DNA of 64,000 bases from Villigracilis sp024434165 (GCA_030263665.1 SZPK01000018.1:124001-188000); one strand, 5' to 3'. Shown: positions 35,184 to 43,083, counted from the stretch's first letter. Numbers and translations are program-made. Notes: generated by a model from the letters alone, not told the origin.

Positions 35184-36149
35184 TTGAACGCTGTCACCTT
35201 TTTTTCACCCGTCACAGAAGAAATCAAACTTGTAGAAGAGCGAATGCGGATACAGGCGGATGAAGCCCATCCAGACCTGCGCGCCGCGCTCGACCATTTG
35301 CTGGCAGCGGGAGGGAAACGCATCCGGCCGACCCTGGGCTTGCTCGTCGGAAACATGCTGGGCGCCCCGCTTGAGAAACTCATCACCCTCGGCGCGGCGG
35401 TGGAACTGCTTCACACCGCCACGCTCGTCCACGACGACCTGATTGACGGCGCGCTGCTGCGGCGCGGCATGCCCACGCTGAACGCACGCTGGTCGCCGCC
35501 CGCCACCGTGCTCACCGGCGACTTCCTCTTTGCGCGCGCCGCCAAACTCGCCGCCGATACCGACCACCTCCCGCTGATGAAGTTGTTCGCCGATACGCTG
35601 GCAATCATCGTCAACGGCGAACTGACCCAGATGTTCACCTCGCGCGGGCTCATCAACCGCGACAACTACTTCAAACGCATCTATGCCAAAACCGCCTCCC
35701 TCTTCGAAATGACCTCGCGCGCGGCGGCGATGGTCAGCCCGGCAGACGACGCCGTCATCGAATCCATGCGCGATTTCGGCTACCAGATCGGCGTGGCATT
35801 CCAGATTGTGGACGACATCCTCGATTTTGTCGGCGAGCAATCCTCCGTCGGCAAGCCGCTCGGCTCGGACCTGTTGAACGGACTCGTGACCCTGCCCGCC
35901 ATCTACTACGCCGAATCCAACCCGAACGACCCGGATGTCCAATCCCTGCCCAATGGCGGTTGGACCAACAGCGAAAACATGACCCGCCTCGTGGATAACA
36001 TCCGCGCCAGCGGTGCGGCAAAACTCGCCATGCGCGAAGCCGAAAGGCACATCGAACGCGCCCTCGCCTGTCTCAACGCCATGGATGGCTGCGCCGAACG
36101 CGACGCGCTGGAAAATTTGGCGAGGTATATTGTTGACAGAAAAGTTTAG
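35184..36149 (+). CDS. Polyprenyl (trans-isoprenyl) diphosphate synthase
   Basis: Chain-elongating prenyltransferase, 321 residues. First aspartate-rich motif VHDDLID near 85-91, preceded by GGKRIRP; second motif VDDILDFVG near 210. Single spacing in the first motif and small residues before it suggest a medium or long-chain product such as a quinone side chain, but chain length is not certain. The start is TTG at 35184, with GGGGAGAG upstream; it is tightly coupled to tatD. Confidence 0.92.
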   Translation: MNAVTFFSPVTEEIKLVEERMRIQADEAHPDLRAALDHLLAAGGKRIRPTLGLLVGNMLGAPLEKLITLGAAVELLHTATLVHDDLIDGALLRRGMPTLNARWSPPATVLTGDFLFARAAKLAADTDHLPLMKLFADTLAIIVNGELTQMFTSRGLINRDNYFKRIYAKTASLFEMTSRAAAMVSPADDAVIESMRDFGYQIGVAFQIVDDILDFVGEQSSVGKPLGSDLLNGLVTLPAIYYAESNPNDPDVQSLPNGGWTNSENMTRLVDNIRASGAAKLAMREAERHIERALACLNAMDGCAERDALENLARYIVDRKV

Positions 36150-36263
36150 GTAGTTGGATAGTTGGGTAGTCGAGTGGTCAGGTGGTCGGATAGTCGGGCA
36201 GCCGGCTGCTTCTCCCACTTTCCACGCACCACCCACCCATCCTCTTTCATCTTTCTTTCCCCC

Positions 36264-36773
36264 ATGTCCAATCTCCGCAAACCCTTTCGTTTCAACGTCG
36301 GCTTCATCATCCATGAGGAAGTCGGTTACAACCATGATTTCCCGTTTTCCATCGAGGAGATCACCCTCGGCGGCGACCTGGGGTTGACCGCCCTGGAAGG
36401 CGTGGTCAATGTCGGCAAGACACCGCAGGGGTTGATTGCCCAGGCAGATTTCAGCGCCGAAACCACATTGACCTGCGCGCGCTGCCTCACCGAGTTTGCC
36501 GGAGAACTCGATTGGTCGTTCACGGAACTATTCGCCTTCGACCAGCGCTCCATCACCGATTCGGGATTGCTCCTCCCCGACGACGCCCACCTCGACCTGG
36601 AAGACCTCCTGCGCGAATACGCCCTGCTGGAGATTCCCATCAACCCCATCTGTAAGCCGGATTGCAAAGGTCTCTGCCCGGAATGCGGTCAGAACCTGAA
36701 CGAGAAGGACTGCGGTCACCGCCCGGTGGAGTCCGATTCGCCGTTTGCGAAATTGAAAGACCTGCTCGATTAG
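36264..36773 (+). CDS. DUF177 / YceD family protein
   Basis: 169 residues. It has FRFNVGFIIHEEVGYNHDF at the start and two cysteine clusters (TCARCLTEF near 72 and CKPDCKGLCPECGQNL near 132) that likely bind zinc. The family is linked to 23S rRNA / ribosomal protein L32 metabolism and normally precedes rpmF. Here no rpmF follows: a 260-bp nested repeat element starts 19 nt after the stop. The ATG at 36264 is where conservation begins. Confidence 0.8.
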   Translation: MSNLRKPFRFNVGFIIHEEVGYNHDFPFSIEEITLGGDLGLTALEGVVNVGKTPQGLIAQADFSAETTLTCARCLTEFAGELDWSFTELFAFDQRSITDSGLLLPDDAHLDLEDLLREYALLEIPINPICKPDCKGLCPECGQNLNEKDCGHRPVESDSPFAKLKDLLD

Positions 36774-36792
36774 AATCCCACAACCACCTGGT

Positions 36793-37052
36793 AAGTAGTC
36801 GGATGAAATAGATTTTAACCCGAGTTGCTGCCTTGGTTTCAAGAGACTCCCCTCACCCCAAACAAGGTTATATATTCTGGGATGACTTCCCCCTCTCCCG
36901 ATGGGAGAGGGCAGGGTGAGGGCTTTGGGCGGGGAACCTGGAAAATCTATTGGAAGGTGGCACCTTGAGTATTTTATAAAAATACGCTCCCGCCGCCGTG
37001 CTCGGCAGCTTGAGCAGAAATTTGTTTCCCAAAAACTTACGACCGGCTACTT
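36793..37052. mobile_element. MITE-like family A element, copy 4, split by a nested family B element
   Basis: Left terminus AAGTAGTCGG (36793) and right terminus GACCGGCTACTT (37041-37052) are inverted. The right-hand part (ATTTTATAAAAATACGCTCC onward, through GAGCAGAAATTTG) is the reverse orientation of the 44429 and 50720 copies. A complete family B element sits inside at 36818-36970. The right end is 7 nt before the next start codon. Confidence 0.75.
36818..36970. mobile_element. MITE-like family B element, copy 3, nested in family A
   Basis: 153 bp, the same length as the 18343 copy, from ACCCGAGTTGCTGCC to GGTGGCACCTTGAGT. It is flanked by ATTTTA at 36812-36817 and 36971-36976. The family A copy at 50720 has a single, uninterrupted ATTTTATAAAAATACG here, so the duplication was created by the insertion. 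Confidence 0.82.
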
Positions 37053-37059
37053 AACGGAC

Positions 37060-38229
37060 ATGAACACAAGCCTGCAAAAAATCCTCGGCGCCGTTCTCAG
37101 CCTTGCCCTGATCGGCGGGATGATCTTCATCCGCGTGCGGCTCAGCGCAGGCTTCGATTACCAAAACTCCAATTTTGCCTTCTTCTGGCTGGCGGGCCGC
37201 ATGATGCTGGACGGGGAAAATCCATATAACGAAACCCAATATCTGGCGGGACACGAAACCTTCGGAATTAAATGGCAGCCCAACCGCATCTTTCCCTATC
37301 CGCTGCCGCTGGCGGTTCTCTGCATGCCGTTCGGCTTCTTTCCAATGGGCAGCGCCTACCTGCTCTGGCAGGTTGTATCGCTTCTCTTCATTGCGCTCAC
37401 CATTCATCTGCTCTTGAACCGCTGGCGCGAAGCGGCGCAAAGGCGCTTATTGCTGCCTCTGTTTTCATTCATGTTTTTCTTCGGTCCCGAATACCTGACG
37501 CTGTACACGGGCGCCATCGGCGCATTCACGCTCCTGCTTCTAACCGGCGCGATCCTGCTGCTCGAAAAGGAAAAATCGTTTCCCGCCGGCGCCCTCCTTG
37601 CCCTGACCATGCTCAAACCCCCGCAGGGATTGACCATCCTCCTGTTGGCGGGCTTGCGGCTCCTGGCTCGGCGCGATTGGAAAGCCATAGGCGGCATGGC
37701 GCTTGGCGGAATTGGACTTCTCATTCTCGGCTCCATGCTGGATCCGCAATGGGTGGCAAAATTCCTCGGCGCGGGCAATGCCGTGATGGATCGGACGCTC
37801 GGAGTCCATTCCAACGTGTGGGCGTTTGCCTACCTTGCCTGCAAAGGCGCCTCACCCTGCTCCGCGCTTCTCGGCGGGACCTCAAGCCTGATCCTGCTTG
37901 GGACGGCTGGATACTACCTTTGGCGCAACCAGGCCGGAATGTCCGCGTGGGAGGCGATGAACGTCGTCATCCTAATCGGCTTTGTAAGCACCATCTACCT
38001 CTGGGCATACGATCAAATCCTTTACATCATTCCCATCGTGTGGATCGCAGGCACACTGGTGGAAAAATCCAAAGGCTATCTTTACACGTTTGTATTCCTC
38101 ATTTTGCTTGTGCTGGTCTCGCTCTTTGCCCTCGCCCAACATGCCGCCGCCGGCAGCGACGTGTGGAGTCTCGGCACGACAGTTCTGGTTTTGGTCTTCC
38201 TTTTTATTGTGCGTAGAACAAATCTGTAG
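37060..38229 (+). CDS. DUF2029 / GT87-like polytopic membrane protein
   Basis: 389 residues, about ten membrane helices. The N-terminal region DYQNSNFAFFWLAGRMMLDGENPY is typical of DUF2029 (GT87) polyprenyl-phosphate-mannose-type alpha-mannosyltransferases, in which an Asp in the first loop is catalytic. It is preceded directly by the family A repeat end and has no Shine-Dalgarno, so expression may depend on sequence inside the repeat. Donor and acceptor are unknown. Confidence 0.7.
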   Translation: MNTSLQKILGAVLSLALIGGMIFIRVRLSAGFDYQNSNFAFFWLAGRMMLDGENPYNETQYLAGHETFGIKWQPNRIFPYPLPLAVLCMPFGFFPMGSAYLLWQVVSLLFIALTIHLLLNRWREAAQRRLLLPLFSFMFFFGPEYLTLYTGAIGAFTLLLLTGAILLLEKEKSFPAGALLALTMLKPPQGLTILLLAGLRLLARRDWKAIGGMALGGIGLLILGSMLDPQWVAKFLGAGNAVMDRTLGVHSNVWAFAYLACKGASPCSALLGGTSSLILLGTAGYYLWRNQAGMSAWEAMNVVILIGFVSTIYLWAYDQILYIIPIVWIAGTLVEKSKGYLYTFVFLILLVLVSLFALAQHAAAGSDVWSLGTTVLVLVFLFIVRRTNL

Positions 38230-38252
38230 ACTTGTTCTACAAAAACCCGCTA

Positions 38253-38281
38253 TTGACAAAGCGCCCGCCTCTGCCTAAAAT
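38253..38281 (+). promoter_or_regulatory. Consensus promoter of the metG leader
   Basis: TTGACA at 38253-38258, a 17-nt spacer, and TAAAAT at 38276-38281. It is the best sigma-70-type promoter in the window. The expected start point, about 7 nt downstream, coincides with the leader-peptide ATG at 38289, so the leader would be translated from a leaderless or nearly leaderless transcript. Confidence 0.8.
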
Positions 38282-38288
38282 AACGCCC

Positions 38289-38393
38289 ATGAAATTCACT
38301 TCCGCTTTCCCAATGGTGACAGATACCATGTTGATGTCCATGCGCACAATGCAAATGGAAACGTCTCCCTGCGCCAAGTGGAAAGCACGTTAG
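38289..38393 (+). CDS. Methionine-rich leader peptide of metG (34 aa)
   Basis: A short reading frame starting MKFTSAFPMVTDTMLMSMRT and ending KWKAR, with Met at positions 1, 9, 14, 16, 18, 21 and 23: five Met codons in ten between codons 14 and 23. It lies between a consensus promoter and an intrinsic terminator directly upstream of the methionyl-tRNA synthetase gene. I infer that ribosome progress through the Met codons senses charged tRNA-Met. There is no Shine-Dalgarno; the ATG falls at the predicted transcription start. Confidence 0.75.
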   Translation: MKFTSAFPMVTDTMLMSMRTMQMETSPCAKWKAR

Positions 38394-38440
38394 TTTTTTA
38401 TACCGAAAAACGGGCTGTCCATTCCGCGGACAGCCTTTTT
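38304..38440 (+). promoter_or_regulatory. Transcription attenuator controlling metG
   Basis: Four segments can pair alternatively. 1 = GCTTTCC (38304-38310), 2 = GGAAAGC (38380-38386), 3 = GCTGTCC (38414-38420), 4 = GGACAGC (38428-38434). 1:2 is a perfect 7-bp match. 2:3 pairs 8 of 9 when extended to 38378-38386 with 38414-38422. 3:4 is the terminator stem. The Met cluster lies between 1 and 2, and the stop codon (38391) is 5 nt after 2, so a terminating ribosome would cover segment 2 and allow 3:4. A ribosome stalled for Met-tRNA would leave segment 2 free to pair with 3. Confidence 0.7.
38413..38440 (+). terminator. Intrinsic terminator of the metG attenuator
   Basis: GGCTGTCC pairs perfectly with GGACAGCC around a 7-nt loop and is followed by TTTTTG; AAAAA lies just upstream. 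It stands about 110 nt before the metG start, so read-through is needed for expression from the promoter at 38253. Confidence 0.88.
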
Positions 38441-38453
38441 GTTTGTAAAACCG

Positions 38454-38533
38454 ATTAAACACAAGGGACACAAAGGGCACAAAGGAGTATTTTTAATTCC
38501 TTCGTGTTCCTTCGTACCCTTCGTGGTGAAAAA
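38454..38533. repeat. Imperfect palindromic repeat (ACACAAAGG / CCTTCGTG type)
   Basis: Tandem ACACAAGGG, ACACAAAGGG and CACAAAGGAG units on the left mirror CCTTCGTG, CCTTCGTA and CCTTCGTGG units on the right around an AT centre. A related palindrome precedes cinA at 18502. It sits between the metG attenuator terminator and the metG ribosome binding site (GGAGG). Confidence 0.55.
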
Positions 38534-38547
38534 TTACGGAGGCACGA

Positions 38548-40344
38548 ATGCCCGAAAACATCCTCATCGCCATCGCCTGGCCCTATGCCAATGCTGAAAT
38601 CCATGTGGGCAACATCACCGGCTCGCACCTGCCCGGTGACATCGTCGCGCGCTATCACCGCCTGAAGGGGAACAACGTCCTCATGGTCAGCGGCACGGAT
38701 TCGCACGGCACGCCCGTCACCCTCGCGGCAGACAAGGAAGGCAAGCCCGTCGAGGAAGTGTACAAAAAATATCACGACGGCTTCCTCGAACTGTTCCAGG
38801 GGTACGGCATCACCTACGACCTGTTCACCACCACCCACACCGAGAATCACTTCAAGGTTTCGCAAACCATCTTTCTGGCGCTCAAAGAAAACGGCTTTCT
38901 TTACACCGGCAAATCCATGCAGTGGTATTCGCCTTCGCTCAAGCGCTTCCTCCCCGACCGCTACGTGGAAGGGACCTGCTACATCTGCGGTTACGAAGGC
39001 GCGCGTTCCGACCAGTGCGACAACTGCGGTAACGTGCTCGAGCCAGAGAAGTTGATCAATCCGCGCTCGAAAGAAGGCGGCGCACTCGAACTGCGCGAGA
39101 CCGAGCATTTTTATCTCGACCTCTCGAAACTCGAACCGAACGTGAAGGACTTTTTGCGCGCGCGGCAGAGCTACTGGCGCGATACGGTCATCGGCGAGTC
39201 GCTGCGCAAGATCGAAAGCGAAGGGCTCAAACCGCGCGCCATCACCCGCGACCTCGACTGGGGCGTGGATATTCCCATCGAAGGCTGGACCGAACAAGGC
39301 AAACGCATCTATGTCTGGTTCGAAGCGGTCATCGGGTATCTCTCCGCTGCCATCGAGCAGAGTCAGTTGTCGGGTAATAAAGAGGCGTGGCGCGGGTGGT
39401 GGGTCAATTCCGACGCGAAGCAGTTCTACTTCATCGGCAAGGACAACATCTTCTTTCATGCCGCCTGGTGGCCCGCACAGTTGATGGGCGCGGGAAGTCA
39501 ATTCCTGAAAATCTTTGCCAATGAGGAACAGCCGCTCACGCTCCCGTACGACGTGCCGGCGAACCAGTTCATGAATCTCGAAGGGAAAAAGATCAGCGGC
39601 TCGCGCAATTGGGCGGTGTGGGGACGCGACGCGCTCACCCGCTACGACGCCGACGCCATCCGCTATTACCTGACGGTCAACATGCCGGAAAGCAAGGACA
39701 GCGACTGGGACTGGGCGGAGTTCGTGACGCGCAACAACAACGAACTGGTGGCGACATGGGGCAACCTCGCCAATCGCGTGCTTTCGTTCTGTTATAAGCA
39801 TTGGGAGGGCCGCGTGCCGGATGTGGATACGAACTCGCTTCGCTCCGCCGACCTCGAACTGCTTGCCGCCATCGAGGCTGGATTCAACGCCGTGGGCGCC
39901 GAACTCGAAGCTGTGCGCCTGCGCTCTGCCCTGGGCGAGACGATGAAACTCGCCACCGCTGTCAATCAATATCTCGACGTGCAAGCCCCCTGGAGCGCGG
40001 TGAAGACCGACAAAGACGCCGCCGCCAAAACCATCTACACCGCGTTGAGGGCAATTGATTCCTTGAAAGTGATGTTCGCGCCATTCCTGCCTTTCACCTC
40101 CGAGCGCCTGCACGGGTTCTTCGGCTACGAGACCCCGCTCTTCGGCGAGCAATACACCGAGGACGTGACCGATTCGCTTGGGACGCACAAGGTGTTACGC
40201 TACCGTGTGGGGCAAGTTGGAAACTTGCCCTACTGGCAGCCCAGCAACCTGAAGCCGGGACAGAAGTTGAATCAACCGAGTCCGCTGTTCAAGAAACTTG
40301 AACCCGCCATCGTTGAAGAAGAGCGGGGAAGGTTGGGGAAGTAA
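38548..40344 (+). CDS. metG: Methionyl-tRNA synthetase
   Basis: Charges tRNA-Met. 598 residues, class I. HIGH-type motif EIHVGN at 17-22, a zinc knuckle CYICGYEGARSDQCDNCG near 146-163, KMSKS variant KKISGS near 347-352, and a C-terminal anticodon-binding helical domain ending WQPSNLKPGQ...PLFKKL. No C-terminal tRNA-binding extension. GGAGG lies 6 nt before the ATG. Near the C terminus the palindrome at 40210-40230 inserts GQVGNLPY in frame. Expression is probably set by the leader attenuator upstream. Confidence 0.97.
   Translation: MPENILIAIAWPYANAEIHVGNITGSHLPGDIVARYHRLKGNNVLMVSGTDSHGTPVTLAADKEGKPVEEVYKKYHDGFLELFQGYGITYDLFTTTHTENHFKVSQTIFLALKENGFLYTGKSMQWYSPSLKRFLPDRYVEGTCYICGYEGARSDQCDNCGNVLEPEKLINPRSKEGGALELRETEHFYLDLSKLEPNVKDFLRARQSYWRDTVIGESLRKIESEGLKPRAITRDLDWGVDIPIEGWTEQGKRIYVWFEAVIGYLSAAIEQSQLSGNKEAWRGWWVNSDAKQFYFIGKDNIFFHAAWWPAQLMGAGSQFLKIFANEEQPLTLPYDVPANQFMNLEGKKISGSRNWAVWGRDALTRYDADAIRYYLTVNMPESKDSDWDWAEFVTRNNNELVATWGNLANRVLSFCYKHWEGRVPDVDTNSLRSADLELLAAIEAGFNAVGAELEAVRLRSALGETMKLATAVNQYLDVQAPWSAVKTDKDAAAKTIYTALRAIDSLKVMFAPFLPFTSERLHGFFGYETPLFGEQYTEDVTDSLGTHKVLRYRVGQVGNLPYWQPSNLKPGQKLNQPSPLFKKLEPAIVEEERGRLGK
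40210..40230. repeat. Perfect palindromic repeat inside metG
   Basis: GGGCAAGTT-GGA-AACTTGCCC, a 9-bp perfect inverted repeat, encodes GQVGNLP within the metG C-terminal region, between RYRV and YWQPSNLKPG. The peptide looks unrelated to the enzyme and resembles a known type of dispersed coding repeat. Confidence 0.6.
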
Positions 40345-40490
40345 ATGTAAAGCCGGGTGTCTCCGACTTTTATCCACCACACTGCATAAAAACCACATCG
40401 CAACCATCAATTATCGAAAGTTTCAACTCATTCTACAATTCCAGCCATATCAAAATTGCCGAAGCAATTCCGGCAAGAACGATGGAGTGG

Positions 40491-40774
40491 TCAATTCCGT
40501 GAGAAAAAATTCAGGGAATTGACCATCATCTTGACTCCAAACAGGAACAGGAACAACCCAAAGGCAATGGCGAAATAAGGCGCAGGCTTTCGGTCGGAAT
40601 GGATCTTCAGCGCAAGGACAGCACGCAATCACCCAGTCCGGGCAGGAGTTTCTCCTCATCCAGCCAGGGATTCAGCCAGTCTTCGGCGCTGAGCCGCTGA
40701 TACAACTCGCGGATAACGGGCTTGTCCTGCGAGGCGTGACAAAGAAATACGCGGAGTTTGCGGGTTTGGGACAT
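40491..40774 (-). pseudogene. Remnant of a TIR-domain membrane protein
   Basis: From ATG 40774 on the minus strand the frame reads RKLRVFLCHASQDKPVIREL and then WLNPWLDEEKLLPG, the first half of a bacterial TIR domain with its conserved loop. The normal continuation (QDW and the catalytic region) is missing. A few codons later, in another frame, a membrane-helix tail follows (KPAPYFAIAFGLFLFLFGVK) and ends at a TGA at 40493-40491. This looks like an internal deletion plus frameshift joining the ends of a TIR-type effector gene. Confidence 0.65.
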
Positions 40775-40795
40775 GAGATATTTCTGCGTTATTCT

Positions 40796-40890
40796 AAGTA
40801 GTCGGTCATAAGTTTTTAGAAAACAAATTCCTGCTCATGCCGCCGTCCTCGGCGGCGGGGACGCCGCCGGGAGCGTATTTTTGTAAAATT
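40796..40890. mobile_element. MITE-like family A element, copy 1, truncated
   Basis: 95 bp from AAGTAGTCGGTC to GTAAAATT, identical base for base to the start of the 44429 copy. It includes the strong GC stem around GCCGCC/GGCGGC. The right terminus is absent, and about 45 nt later comes the -10 box of the kinase gene. Its presence beside a near-identical copy 3.6 kb away suggests recent transposition. Confidence 0.75.
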
Positions 40891-40935
40891 CCATTTCAAC
40901 TCCATTCTCAGACCTTTCCCCTCCGATTTCAGTCG

Positions 40936-40941
40936 TATAAT
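40936..40941 (+). promoter_or_regulatory. -10 box for a leaderless kinase mRNA
   Basis: A perfect TATAAT ends 6 nt before the ATG at 40948, with no Shine-Dalgarno in between. The paralogous kinase at 51357 has the same arrangement (TATAAT, 7 nt, ATG). No clear -35 hexamer. Confidence 0.5.
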
Positions 40942-40947
40942 TCGCGC

Positions 40948-43050
40948 ATGGCTGAATGGATTGGGCAGACCGTCGGCAAAGTCCGCATCGAAAAATACCT
41001 CGCGCATGGGGGCATGGCAGAGGTCTATCTTGGCACACACCTCACCCTCGACCGTCCCGTCGCGGTCAAAGTCATGCACAGTTACATCGAATCCGATTCC
41101 GATTTGCTGGCGCGCTTCCAGCGCGAGGCGAAGGCGGTCGCCGGGCTGCGTCATCCCAACATCGTCCAAATCTACGATTTCGACACGCACGAGAACCATC
41201 CCTACATCGTGATGGAATATCTCAGCGGTCCGTCGCTCGCAGCGTACATGCGCGACCTGCACCAGAGGGGCGCAAAATTATCGCTCAATCAAATCGCCCA
41301 CCTTCTCAAATCGCTCAGCGCCGGGCTCGATTACGCCCATGCGCAGGGCATCGTCCACCGCGACATCAAACCCGCCAACATCATCCTGCACAACAAGAGC
41401 GGCGTTTTCTCCGCCGAAGACCTCCCCGCCGGCACGGAACCCATCATCACCGATTTCGGACTGGTGCGCATCACAAGCGCCTCCACCCAGACCGAGGCTG
41501 GCATCGTAAACGGGACGCCCGCCTATATGTCGCCGGAGCAGGCACACGGCATGGCGGTGGATCATCGCTCCGATATTTATTCGCTCGGCATCGTGCTGTA
41601 TGAAATGCTGGCAGGGCGTCTGCCCTTCGACGGTTCATCCACGCTGGGCGTCATTCTCAAACACATCACCGAACCGCCGCCGCCCATCGAGGGCATTGGG
41701 CCCGAGATTCAAGCCGTCATCGAAAAGGCGCTGGCAAAAGACCCGGAGAAACGCTACCAGCGCGCGCGCGACCTGCTCGTGGATTTTTATCATGCCGTCG
41801 GGATGCACTCCGAAGCCGAGACGATCCATTCGCTTCGCATTCGGACCCCGTTCCCTGTTTCCGAATCAAAAAAGCGGACTCAACGCCGCAGCAGTTTCCT
41901 GTGGATCGGCGCAGGCGCGCTTGCCTGCGCCTGTGTGGGGGTCTTCTTCACGAGCGTCATCGGTCTCTCCGCGCTGACTTTGTTTCCGCGCTCCACGCCC
42001 ACACAAGCGACGGACACCCCGGCACACACCGAAGCCCCGGCAGATTCCGTGAACCCGCTTGCACAGGATGTCGCGCCGCCCGAATCATCCCTGGGGGTGC
42101 TGCGCTTCCAGGGCGCCATGGAGCAGGTGACCATCAGCGCCTCCATCCCGGACCCGGAAGCCGGATTCCAATACGAAGCCTGGCTCATAGACGACAGCGG
42201 CGAGGTCCTGAAAAGCCTGGGCATCCTCGAAAGGAACGACTCCGGTCAATATACGCTGACGTACACCGACCCGCAGGGACGCAATTTGCTGGACGGTTTC
42301 AACCGCATGGAAATCACGCTGGAGCCCATCCCGGATTCCAGCCCCAACCCATCCGAGGATATCGCGTATTCGTCCGGCATTCCAGACGGCGCGCTGACCC
42401 ACATCCGGCATGTGCTGGTCAGTTTTGGAGGCACGCCCGGGCAGATCGGTCTGGTCAATGGACTGGTGGATTCCGCCGCGCTCATCCAGGAATCAGCCGC
42501 GGCGCTGGAAGCGGCGTACGAAAGCGGCAATGATAACGCCATGCAAGCCAGCGCCGAAGCCATCATCAACGTCATTGCCGGGAGTCAAAGCCCGGACTTC
42601 AAGGATTGGGATGGAGACGGAAAAATCAACAACCCCGGCGACGGTTACGGCTTGCTGTTGAACGGCGACCAGGCTGGGTACATCGAAGGCACGATCACGC
42701 ACGCCGAACTTTCCGCCGCCTCGGAAGACGCCACCGCCAACATCATCCTGCACGGCGGACACGTCGCTGTCAGCGCGAGAAATGTCGAGGAATGGGCAAC
42801 CCAGCTCCGGGACGTCGCGATGCGGATCGTTCAATCCAACGCCGACCAGGCCGCGGAAGCGGATATCCGCCTGCTGGTCCTGCTGGCAAATCAAATCCAC
42901 GACGGCATTGACATTGATGGGAGCGAAAGCATTGACCCGATCCCCGGCGAGGGCGGGGCGGTCACGGCGCTGGAACATGCGGAATACATGAGCGACATGC
43001 AGATCATGACCGGCGCAAACCAGATCCCCCCGCCGGATTCCAACCCATAA
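40948..43050 (+). CDS. Receptor-like Ser/Thr protein kinase (paralogue 1)
   Basis: 700 residues. Kinase domain at about 12-280: Gly loop AHGGMAEVYLG, VAVK Lys41, HRDIKPAN at 137-144, DFG 169-171, GTPAYMSPEQ. One membrane helix at about 316-345 and a Thr/Pro linker follow. The extracytoplasmic part begins with a beta-rich segment similar to anti-sigma RskA C-terminal domains (VTISASIPDPEAGFQYEAWLID), then helices. A calcium-loop-like DWDGDGKINNPGDGYG lies at about 553-568. The ATG at 40948 is chosen over an upstream Met inside the repeat. Same architecture as 51357-53429. Confidence 0.88.
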   Translation: MAEWIGQTVGKVRIEKYLAHGGMAEVYLGTHLTLDRPVAVKVMHSYIESDSDLLARFQREAKAVAGLRHPNIVQIYDFDTHENHPYIVMEYLSGPSLAAYMRDLHQRGAKLSLNQIAHLLKSLSAGLDYAHAQGIVHRDIKPANIILHNKSGVFSAEDLPAGTEPIITDFGLVRITSASTQTEAGIVNGTPAYMSPEQAHGMAVDHRSDIYSLGIVLYEMLAGRLPFDGSSTLGVILKHITEPPPPIEGIGPEIQAVIEKALAKDPEKRYQRARDLLVDFYHAVGMHSEAETIHSLRIRTPFPVSESKKRTQRRSSFLWIGAGALACACVGVFFTSVIGLSALTLFPRSTPTQATDTPAHTEAPADSVNPLAQDVAPPESSLGVLRFQGAMEQVTISASIPDPEAGFQYEAWLIDDSGEVLKSLGILERNDSGQYTLTYTDPQGRNLLDGFNRMEITLEPIPDSSPNPSEDIAYSSGIPDGALTHIRHVLVSFGGTPGQIGLVNGLVDSAALIQESAAALEAAYESGNDNAMQASAEAIINVIAGSQSPDFKDWDGDGKINNPGDGYGLLLNGDQAGYIEGTITHAELSAASEDATANIILHGGHVAVSARNVEEWATQLRDVAMRIVQSNADQAAEADIRLLVLLANQIHDGIDIDGSESIDPIPGEGGAVTALEHAEYMSDMQIMTGANQIPPPDSNP

Positions 43051-43083
43051 ACCGGCTGCACAGCGAGGGGGAGCGGCGTTCTC

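Noticed and set aside
38455..40188. A 577-codon minus-strand frame
   Set aside because: Antisense to metG and without domain features; metG itself is unambiguous.
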